DNA from: Actinomycetes bacterium
Lineage (GTDB): Bacteria > Actinomycetota > Actinomycetes > Actinomycetales > Microbacteriaceae
Reading direction: 5' to 3'
Length of the DNA stretch: 29,330 bases
NCBI GenBank assembly: GCA_023450335.1
Contig: JAEXHA010000057.1
Coordinates: forward strand, 1-29,330
This document shows positions 23,400 through 29,330 of the stretch, piece after piece. Position 1 is the first letter of the stretch. Each line of letters opens with the position of its first letter. The notes under the pieces are model-generated. The model searched no databases and had not been told where the DNA came from. It saw nothing but the letters and a program-made list of their open reading frames with translations. The position numbers and the translations under genes are program-made.

Positions 23400-23413
23400 C
23401 TCAGAGTGTTCGT

Positions 23414-23935
23414 TCAGCGCTGGGCGGCACGGCGACGGGCGGTCGCGGCGACAACCGCGACGCCACCGAGGCCGAGGGCACCGGCACCGATCCAGAGGGC
23501 GGCGGCCGGAATGGTGCCACCGGTGCTGGGCAGCTCACCGGCATCGCCGTCAGCGGCGACAACCTCGATCGGGACGACAGCGATCACGTTGCCGTCCTCG
23601 TCGGTGGCGGTGACGGTGTAGTCGCCCGGCGCAGCCGCGACGAAGGTGGCTGAAGCCTCTCCGTCGACGACCGTCTTGTCGACGGAGCTGGTGACAGCCG
23701 TCGGCACGATCGAGCTCAGCGTGACGCCGGCGTCCGTTGTGAAGAACGTCACGACATTGATGCTGATATCGATGTCGACGATGGTGATCACGATGGGCTG
23801 ACCGGGCACGGGCGTCGGGTCGGAGACCGTGATGTCGCCCGGGTCCACCGGGTAGGTCTCAGCGTTGGCGGCGCTCGCGCCGGTGAAAAGCAGTGCGCCG
23901 GCGACGACGGCTACAGCAAACGTCTTCTTCAGCAT
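23414..23935 (-). CDS. LPXTG cell-wall-anchored or surface protein, small
   Basis: 173 residues. A signal peptide (MLKKTFAVAVVAGALLFTG, cleavage near ANA-ET at about residue 26) is followed by an exported Ig-like beta domain rich in Val, Thr and Asp (PGDYTVTATDEDGNV). The C-terminus has the sorting signal LPSTGG, a hydrophobic stretch of about 20 residues and the basic tail ARRRAAQR, so a sortase would cleave at Thr-Gly and attach it to peptidoglycan. No sortase gene is in the window. GAGGGAA lies before ATG 23935. It is flanked by two CPBP proteases on the same strand. The function of the surface domain is unknown. Confidence 0.88.
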   Translation of the reverse strand: MLKKTFAVAVVAGALLFTGASAANAETYPVDPGDITVSDPTPVPGQPIVITIVDIDISINVVTFFTTDAGVTLSSIVPTAVTSSVDKTVVDGEASATFVAAAPGDYTVTATDEDGNVIAVVPIEVVAADGDAGELPSTGGTIPAAALWIGAGALGLGGVAVVAATARRRAAQR

Positions 23936-24005
23936 GTTTCGTCAGTTCCCTCGATTGTGGTTTTTCTTCGCGGTGAACAGTCGATTTGTTCTCCACCCAC
24001 GTTCG

Positions 24006-24034
24006 ACGCTAACGAAGTGTCGATGAGACCGCAA
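24006..24034 (-). promoter_or_regulatory. Possible promoter of the LPXTG gene
   Basis: On the minus strand TTGCGG (24034-24029) and TAGCGT (24011-24006) lie 17 bases apart, about 70 bases before the start codon. Both boxes are imperfect. The 172-base gap holds no other gene. Confidence 0.35.
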
Positions 24035-24107
24035 CGGGTCACGCGTTACACGTGAGCAACAAACGATTGAACGAGACAGGCATCGGGATGTCGCTTTCCG
24101 GACAATT

Positions 24108-24857
24108 TCAGGCCAGTACGGTGCCTACCAACGACAGACCGGTGAGGGCGGCGTTGTACCCGACGTGAACCAGAACCGCTCCCCAGATGCGCCCCGTGAA
24201 CAGCACCAACATGCCGCACACCGCGGCCAGCAGGGCCAGAGACACCACCGTCGAGGTCGATGTCTCGCCCACTGCGGCGTGCACGAACACGAACAGTGCG
24301 AGTGTGACGAGCCACCCGACCAGCCCGGCGGTTCGCATGCCGAGCGGACGACGCAAAACGTTATAGAGGACCACCAGGACGAGTCCGTGGAAGAAGAACT
24401 CTTCGATCAGCGGGGCGACGAGCACGGGGGCGATCAGGTCGATGAACCACCACCCCGAGGCCAGTGACCCATCCACGGTGGTCAATGTGGGAAATCGACT
24501 GTCGCCGTCCGCGGCCGATAGTGCGCCCTTGATCACGCGCAGCCCGACTCCGAAGACGACGCCATATAAGAGGTCTGCTGGCCGAAGCTTCAGCAGGCCT
24601 ACCGGGCGCGAGCGCGAGTACGCGAACAGAACCGGCACGAGCATCCCGAGCCACAAGAGCAGGGTCGCCAGCATCCCGCCGGCGGGCCACACAGTGCGCA
24701 CGACATACCCGGCGACGAGGCCGATGCCGACACTGAGCAGAGCGCCCGCAAGAAGCATCTCTCGCCAGCCATGAACCGTCCGCCCGCCCAAGCGCCAGTC
24801 GGTACGGCGCTGCTGCTGCGAACGACGCGTGGGTGTCTCGGTAGGCTGATCCGGCAC
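24108..24857 (-). CDS. CPBP-family intramembrane protease-like protein with altered motif
   Basis: 249 residues starting at GTG 24857 with a polar, basic N-terminal tail (about 30 residues) and six to eight hydrophobic segments. The CPBP motif reads LIEEFFFHGLVLVVL, with His where most members have Arg. The second motif FVFVHAAVGE and third HVGYNAALTG are kept, so the metal-binding Glu and His residues remain. The family cleaves or modifies membrane-associated substrates, but many members have no known target. It is divergent from the tyrosine phosphatase with only 23 bases between start codons, so each promoter must lie inside the other gene or the transcript has a very short leader. Confidence 0.82.
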   Translation of the reverse strand: MPDQPTETPTRRSQQQRRTDWRLGGRTVHGWREMLLAGALLSVGIGLVAGYVVRTVWPAGGMLATLLLWLGMLVPVLFAYSRSRPVGLLKLRPADLLYGVVFGVGLRVIKGALSAADGDSRFPTLTTVDGSLASGWWFIDLIAPVLVAPLIEEFFFHGLVLVVLYNVLRRPLGMRTAGLVGWLVTLALFVFVHAAVGETSTSTVVSLALLAAVCGMLVLFTGRIWGAVLVHVGYNAALTGLSLVGTVLA

Positions 24858-24880
24858 GCGCCCACGTTACTGGAGGCACC

Positions 24881-25453
24881 GTGGAAATCCTCACCGTCTG
24901 CACCGGCAACATCTGCCGGTCGCCACTTGCCGCGACCATTCTCGCGACCCGGCTCGATGAGTTCGACGTGCACGTGCACAGCGCCGGGATCCGGGGGCTG
25001 GATGCCGCGACGATGACACCCGAGGCTATCGACCTCGCGCTCGAGTACGGCGTCTCCGCAATGGATGCCGATGCGCATCGCTCGAGGTTCCTCGTCGAAT
25101 CGCTGTTGCGGTCACCCGATCTGATCCTCACGATGACCCGTGATCACCGCCGCGAGGTCGCGGAGCTCGCGCCGGCACGCCTGCGGTCGACCTTCACACT
25201 GCGAGAGTTCGCACGACTGGCCGAGTCGCTGAGCGACGAACAGCTCGCGGCTGCCGCCATCGGTGATGATTCCTCGGCGCGCCTGCGCGCAGCTGCGGCG
25301 GCCGTCGCCGGGATGCGGGGGCTCGTGCCTGCCGGCGACGACGATGTGATCGATCCGTACCGCCGCGAGTGGAAGGTCTACCGAGAGTCGGCCGACCAGC
25401 TGGTTCCCGCCCTCACCCAAGTCGAGCGGGTTGTGCGGTTCGCTGCACGTTGA
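24881..25453 (+). CDS. Low-molecular-weight protein tyrosine phosphatase
   Basis: 190 residues, longer than the typical 150. GTG 24881 has GGAGG four bases upstream. The P-loop CTGNICRSP places the nucleophile Cys at residue 7 and Arg at 13 (C-X5-R), and the general-acid Asp is in VIDPYRREWKVY near the C-terminus. A Wzb/Ptp-type enzyme of this kind dephosphorylates the tyrosine cluster of the BY-kinase encoded 69 bases downstream, and the pair controls chain length and export of extracellular polysaccharide. The extra length lies in a charged segment at about residues 105-150. Confidence 0.92.
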   Translation: MEILTVCTGNICRSPLAATILATRLDEFDVHVHSAGIRGLDAATMTPEAIDLALEYGVSAMDADAHRSRFLVESLLRSPDLILTMTRDHRREVAELAPARLRSTFTLREFARLAESLSDEQLAAAAIGDDSSARLRAAAAAVAGMRGLVPAGDDDVIDPYRREWKVYRESADQLVPALTQVERVVRFAAR

Positions 25454-25522
25454 GTATCGCGCTTCCTGAGGCGCCGCCATCCCCCTGTGGCAGACTGAAC
25501 GGACTGCGAACCGAGGGGCAGC

Positions 25523-27142
25523 ATGGAACTCAGCGATTACATCCGCATCCTGCGCAAGAACTGGCTGATCATCATTGTGGCCACGCTTGTCGGCATCGGC
25601 GCCGCCGCAGCGTACTCGCTAACGCGCACCCCCGTCTATGAGTCGTCCAGCACAATTGCCGTGTCGACGCAGACCGGCGGCACCGTCGCCGAGCTCTCAC
25701 AGGGCTCGAGTTTCGCGCAGACCCGCATCAACACATATGTCGGCCTCGTCACGAAGCCGATCGTCCTCAACCCCGTGATCGCGCAGCTCGATCTGGGCAC
25801 CACCGCCGACGAACTCTCCGCCTCGGTGACGGCGTCGGCCGCACTGAACACCACGCTGATCACGATCACGGTGAAGAACGATGCCCCGATTGCGGCCGCT
25901 GAACAGGCCAACGCGATCGCTGCGAGCCTGACCGCCGTCGTACCCGAGATCGAGCCGCAGATCGGTGAAGGCGGTAGCCCCGTGCGCCTGACCCGCGTGA
26001 GCGATGCGCAGCCGGCCCTCACTCCGTCGAGTCCCAACGTCCCAGTCAACCTTGTTCTCGGATGCCTCCTCGGGCTCGCGCTTGGAATCAGCTTCGCCGT
26101 GCTGCGCAGCGTGCTCGACACCCGCGTGCGATCGCAACGTGACATTGCGCAGGTCACCGACCGGCCGGTGATCGGTGCGATCGCGTTCGACGCGAAAGCT
26201 AAAGAGCGGCCCCTCATCGTGCACGCAGATCCATTGAGCCCTCGCGCGGAGTCGTTCCGTGCGTTGCGCACCAACCTGCAATTCCTCGACATGGCTGGCC
26301 GGTCGAGCTTTGTCATCACCAGCGCAATCCCCAGCGAGGGCAAGTCGACGACGACGATCAACCTGGCAATCGCTTTGGCTGACGCCGGGAAGAAGGTCGC
26401 CTTGCTCGACACCGACCTTCGCAAGCCCAAGGTCGCAGGCTATCTCGGCATCGAGGGCGGTGCGGGTCTGACCGACGTGTTGATCGGCCGCGTGCGCGTT
26501 GGCGATGTGATGCTGCCATGGGGCGGCCGGTCGATGTTCGTCCTGCCCGCCGGAAAGATTCCGCCGAACCCGAGCGAACTGCTCGGGTCACAGCAGATGC
26601 ATACGCTGCTCGAGGTGCTCGAGCGTGACTTCGACGTCGTGCTGTGTGACGCTCCGCCGCTCCTACCGGTGACCGATGCCGCAATCCTCTCGAAGTCGAC
26701 GTCGGGTGCGATCGTCGCAGTCGCGGCTGGCCGCACGTCCCGTAATCAGCTGTCCGCAGCGGTCGAAGCTTTGCAGACCGTCGGCGCGAAGGTGGCTGGG
26801 ATCGTGATGACGATGGTGCCGACCCGCGGGCCGGACGCTCAATACAGCGGATACGGATACGGCTACGGATACAACTACGAAGCCAGCGTCGCCAAGGCAC
26901 CCAGGGGTGCGTGGTCGCTGCGGGGCGGCGCCACCCGGAAGCGTTCGACCGCCGGCGTCGGCCCAGTGATGCCACCCGCCCCGACTATGCCTACGCCCGC
27001 ACGCGGCACCGATTCGCGCGCAGCACGGCCGTCCACACCAGTGGTGTCGACCCCGCCGCCACCCGTTGCAGTACAGCCCAATGCGCAGACGGGTGACGCG
27101 GGCATCGAGCCGGCCGACGTGACGACTCGCCGACGGCCGTGA
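25523..27142 (+). CDS. Wzz-type chain-length regulator fused to BY-kinase
   Basis: 539 residues, with GAGGGG before ATG 25523. The N-terminal Wzz domain has one membrane segment at about 14-33 and a second at about 174-195. The cytoplasmic BY-kinase domain (about 210-435) has Walker A AIPSEGKSTTT at 269-278, Walker A' VALLDTDLRKP at about 292-302 and Walker B DVVLCDAP at about 371-378. A tyrosine cluster YSGYGYGYGYNY at 441-452 is the expected autophosphorylation site. Unusually the cluster is followed by about 87 more residues, basic then rich in Pro, Thr and Ala. The protein sets polysaccharide chain length with the phosphatase upstream. Its stop overlaps the next start as GTGA. Confidence 0.93.
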   Translation: MELSDYIRILRKNWLIIIVATLVGIGAAAAYSLTRTPVYESSSTIAVSTQTGGTVAELSQGSSFAQTRINTYVGLVTKPIVLNPVIAQLDLGTTADELSASVTASAALNTTLITITVKNDAPIAAAEQANAIAASLTAVVPEIEPQIGEGGSPVRLTRVSDAQPALTPSSPNVPVNLVLGCLLGLALGISFAVLRSVLDTRVRSQRDIAQVTDRPVIGAIAFDAKAKERPLIVHADPLSPRAESFRALRTNLQFLDMAGRSSFVITSAIPSEGKSTTTINLAIALADAGKKVALLDTDLRKPKVAGYLGIEGGAGLTDVLIGRVRVGDVMLPWGGRSMFVLPAGKIPPNPSELLGSQQMHTLLEVLERDFDVVLCDAPPLLPVTDAAILSKSTSGAIVAVAAGRTSRNQLSAAVEALQTVGAKVAGIVMTMVPTRGPDAQYSGYGYGYGYNYEASVAKAPRGAWSLRGGATRKRSTAGVGPVMPPAPTMPTPARGTDSRAARPSTPVVSTPPPPVAVQPNAQTGDAGIEPADVTTRRRP

Positions 27143-28011
27143 AGGCAACCGGCGCGCGGATCGCCGCCGTCGCCGGCGTGGTTGCACTCGTGGTCGCCGT
27201 GGCCGCGCTGTCCATAGCCGCCCTACAGCAAGGTCGCCCCGGCACGCAGGGCAACACAATTCGGCCCGCGCCGACTTTCGACTTCGGCGACGGCACAACC
27301 ACAGCCTCCCCCACGCCAGCGGACCCCCCAACCGCGCCCGTAGGCGCCGCCACAGAGGAGCGCTTCCTCGCGATCGACGGTGAGCGGCTTTGGCGAGCGA
27401 CTGCGGGATCATGCAGCGGTGCAGCGCCGGTCGTTGAGCTATCGATCGACGGTGGATCGACATGGACCGATGTGACACCACCCGATGCCGCACAAGTACT
27501 GGGCGCAGCCGCACTCCCCGATGTTGCGGGTGAGATCGTCGCCGCGACGGGCGACGACTGCGCGCCCATGGTGCTGCGCACCTATACGTCGGGTGTCGAG
27601 TGGGACGAATATCCACGGGCCTTGGGTGACACGACCTTTCGCGCACCGTCCGGCAACATGACCATTGTTGCGCCAGGAGACGATCTGACCGCCCCGTGCA
27701 GCGATGCCCGTAGCGTGCGAGCGAGCCGCGGCGTCGTTGGTCTCGTGTGCGAGGGGACCGCGTTTGCGCTCCTCGACAACAGTTGGACGCAGCTCACGGA
27801 CCACGCAATCACCCTGGATGCCGTGGCCGGCACAGTCGTCGTCGCGCATTCGTCGGCAGCATGCAATGGCATCGCGGTGACGCGGTTCACCGGCACTGTT
27901 GGAGACGAAATGACCTGCTTCGATGACGCTGACCCTTCCGAGCCCGCGGCCATCTCATCATTGGATGGCGACCTGGTGCTGTGGTCCGCTGATTTGGTCC
28001 TGACGCCGTAG
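27139..28011 (+). CDS. Secreted or membrane-anchored Asp-box protein, unknown function
   Basis: 290 residues. GTG 27139 overlaps the BY-kinase stop by four bases (GTGA). A signal anchor covers about residues 7-29, followed by a Pro/Thr/Ala-rich linker (about 45-70). The extracellular part contains an Asp-box, SIDGGSTWTDV, which matches S-x-D-x-G-x-T-W of beta-propeller proteins such as sialidases and photosynthesis-stability-like factors. Six Cys residues in the outer domain (GSCSG, DDCAP, APCSD, LVCEG, AACNG, MTCFD) could form three disulfides. I do not recognise a family. Coupling to the BY-kinase suggests a role in polysaccharide assembly or recognition outside the membrane; that is inference. 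Confidence 0.8.
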   Translation: MKATGARIAAVAGVVALVVAVAALSIAALQQGRPGTQGNTIRPAPTFDFGDGTTTASPTPADPPTAPVGAATEERFLAIDGERLWRATAGSCSGAAPVVELSIDGGSTWTDVTPPDAAQVLGAAALPDVAGEIVAATGDDCAPMVLRTYTSGVEWDEYPRALGDTTFRAPSGNMTIVAPGDDLTAPCSDARSVRASRGVVGLVCEGTAFALLDNSWTQLTDHAITLDAVAGTVVVAHSSAACNGIAVTRFTGTVGDEMTCFDDADPSEPAAISSLDGDLVLWSADLVLTP

Positions 28012-28062
28012 TTGCCGCTCGAGCGGTCCGCTACGGCCTGGACTCCCCCGCCCGTTCTCAAC

Positions 28063-29330
28063 TCATCGCGGTCCCCTTGTGTCACCGTGTCCCCGCGACA
28101 ACGCCTGATGTCGATCAACCTGGTCATACACGCTCGCCTGATGTCGGCGCGGGACGATGGCCAAAAGCAATACGGCCGCAGCGAGACCGTGGGAGAGTAT
28201 GGCCGTATGTAGGGCAGTGTTCGCCAACGTGATCGCGGGCATCACCGCGACGATCGATGCGAACCACGCGGGAAGCCCGGCCGACACCCGGTCAAGAACG
28301 CGTAGATAGATACCGAGGAGGACGCCTACTGCGATCAAACCGAAGTATCCGAACTCTGCGAATCCGGACGCGAAAATGTTGGCATTGAGGGACGCATTCG
28401 GCGAGCCTGTCGCATAGATGGCGATGGTCCGCGCAGGTCCATATTCGTACGGCGAATCGATGAACGGACTGAGAATGGAGTTGCCGAGCATAGAGAGTGG
28501 ATTGTTGCTGTACCACTCGAAGTAGAGTCCCGAAAGTCGCGAGGGGGTGAAAATGAACCGGCGGCTAAAGATTGAAGTAAACAAGATCGAATTCAATAGC
28601 CGATCGATAAGCCACCCAGTCGCCACCAGCGCGATCGCGCCCCATAGCATCACGAGCAAGCGAGGACGCTTCGAAATCCGAAATAGCACCAACAAGACGC
28701 CGATGGCGAGCAGAGAGAACAACACCGTTTTGAACCCCGTCGCGGTATAGAGAACAAACTGCGCCAGGATGACGACCGATATCAGCAGCCATCGGCGTCG
28801 CTGAATACCCCAGGCGATCAGGAGCGGGTTGACGACGTTGGCCTGGTTCGAGACCAGATAGCCGAGCAAAGTAGACTCGGCCAACGCCTCACGATAATCC
28901 GCGCGTTGGTCATACACGTCCAAGAGCGAGAGAAACTCCAAGCTGAGTCCGGTTGTCGACGCGACGTAAAGGTACGTGATCGCGGAAAACAGGCCGACGC
29001 TCAGCCAGAATGTCGTGGTTGACGTGTGTACGAGAAGTGCTTTCGGCAAGTCTCCTCGACGAGCGATCACCACGGCAACCACGAATGCGGCACTAACCAC
29101 CGCACCGAACCCCACCCCGACCCATTCTGGCGACGTGCCCATATATGGCTGGGTTAGAGCCGTCGGGGCGATGACGACGATGTATAGCACCCAGAGCAAC
29201 GTCGCAGACGGCAATTTGGCACGACGAGGCAATACAAGCGCTGGTACGGACGCAATTAGCCAGGCCACGATACTTGCCTCGGGGGACGCCGGAACGTATC
29301 GATAACCGACGTATCCGAATTGCACGACGA
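28063..29330 (-). CDS. Wzy-like O-antigen/exopolysaccharide polymerase (5' end beyond window)
   Basis: The minus-strand frame is open to the right edge, so the N-terminus is missing; at least 421 residues are seen. There are about ten hydrophobic segments with a large polar loop between them (around FTPSRLSGLYFEWYSNNPLSMLGNS and SPFIDSPYEYGPARTI, described here in part). Large loops of this kind are typical of Wzy and O-antigen ligase proteins, which join lipid-linked repeat units outside the membrane. The C-terminal tail is basic and hydrophilic. The segment 28540-29330 looks visibly lower in GC than the rest of the window, a common sign of exchangeable polysaccharide genes. It is convergent with the Asp-box gene; the 51-base gap contains a 12-base palindrome at 28015-28026. 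Confidence 0.8.
   Translation of the reverse strand, partial: VVQFGYVGYRYVPASPEASIVAWLIASVPALVLPRRAKLPSATLLWVLYIVVIAPTALTQPYMGTSPEWVGVGFGAVVSAAFVVAVVIARRGDLPKALLVHTSTTTFWLSVGLFSAITYLYVASTTGLSLEFLSLLDVYDQRADYREALAESTLLGYLVSNQANVVNPLLIAWGIQRRRWLLISVVILAQFVLYTATGFKTVLFSLLAIGVLLVLFRISKRPRLLVMLWGAIALVATGWLIDRLLNSILFTSIFSRRFIFTPSRLSGLYFEWYSNNPLSMLGNSILSPFIDSPYEYGPARTIAIYATGSPNASLNANIFASGFAEFGYFGLIAVGVLLGIYLRVLDRVSAGLPAWFASIVAVMPAITLANTALHTAILSHGLAAAVLLLAIVPRRHQASVYDQVDRHQALSRGHGDTRGPR

Noticed and set aside
28015..28026. Palindrome CCGCTCGAGCGG between convergent genes
   Set aside because: Only a 4-bp stem with a 4-base loop is possible and no T-run follows, so a terminator call is not supported.

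Overview
The window looks like chromosome of a high-GC Gram-positive actinobacterium, probably Microbacteriaceae (Microbacterium-like). The reasons are the strong GC bias at third codon positions, frequent GTG starts with GGAGG-type ribosome sites, the conserved order rplM-rpsI-glmM, an LPXTG surface protein and rhamnose-type sugar ABC genes. The family assignment is inference from these traits and was not checked by search.

Layout. (1) 1-1085, minus: a two-helix membrane protein cut by the window edge, preceded by a 20-codon upstream ORF that overlaps its start. (2) 1248-3423: mobile DNA. A frameshifted, 3'-truncated rve-type transposase (IS481-like) abuts an intact IS110-family element. The 263 bases upstream of the IS110 recombinase fold by eye into a 5' hairpin followed by two guide-bearing internal loops, the architecture of a bridge RNA. 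Segments in those loops match the right end of the element, the adjacent flank and, more weakly, the left end. (3) 3423-7057: a GntR/FCD regulator divergent from a large FAD/4Fe-4S 2-hydroxyacid (D-lactate type) dehydrogenase, with a palindromic operator between them. (4) 7067-19961: a sugar import and catabolism locus. A SorC-type regulator (17857-18816) is divergent from a 2-hydroxyacid dehydrogenase. An eight-gene minus-strand run follows: sugar ABC ATPase, two permeases, binding lipoprotein, terminator-like hairpin, ribulokinase-type kinase, D-tagatose/psicose 3-epimerase-like enzyme, fused class II aldolase/short-chain dehydrogenase (RhaE-W type), and a PfkB kinase. (5) 20118-22607: glmM, rpsI, rplM with a good promoter and a leader of about 136 nt. 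(6) 22623-24857: two CPBP membrane proteases flanking an LPXTG protein. (7) 24881-29330: an extracellular polysaccharide locus with a low-molecular-weight tyrosine phosphatase, a Wzz/BY-kinase, a secreted Asp-box protein and an edge-truncated Wzy-like polymerase.

How the parts may work together. The ABC system would import a pentose or deoxyhexose-type sugar. The epimerase would interconvert ketoses, the kinase phosphorylate one, and the aldolase cleave the ketose phosphate to DHAP plus an aldehyde that the fused dehydrogenase oxidises to a hydroxyacid. The neighbouring hydroxyacid dehydrogenases could take that acid to pyruvate. The substrate is not determined: no canonical rhamnose isomerase lies in the window. 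Nearly all of the window is coding, no stretch above 300 bases lacks a gene or an assigned element, and no tRNA, rRNA or CRISPR array was seen.
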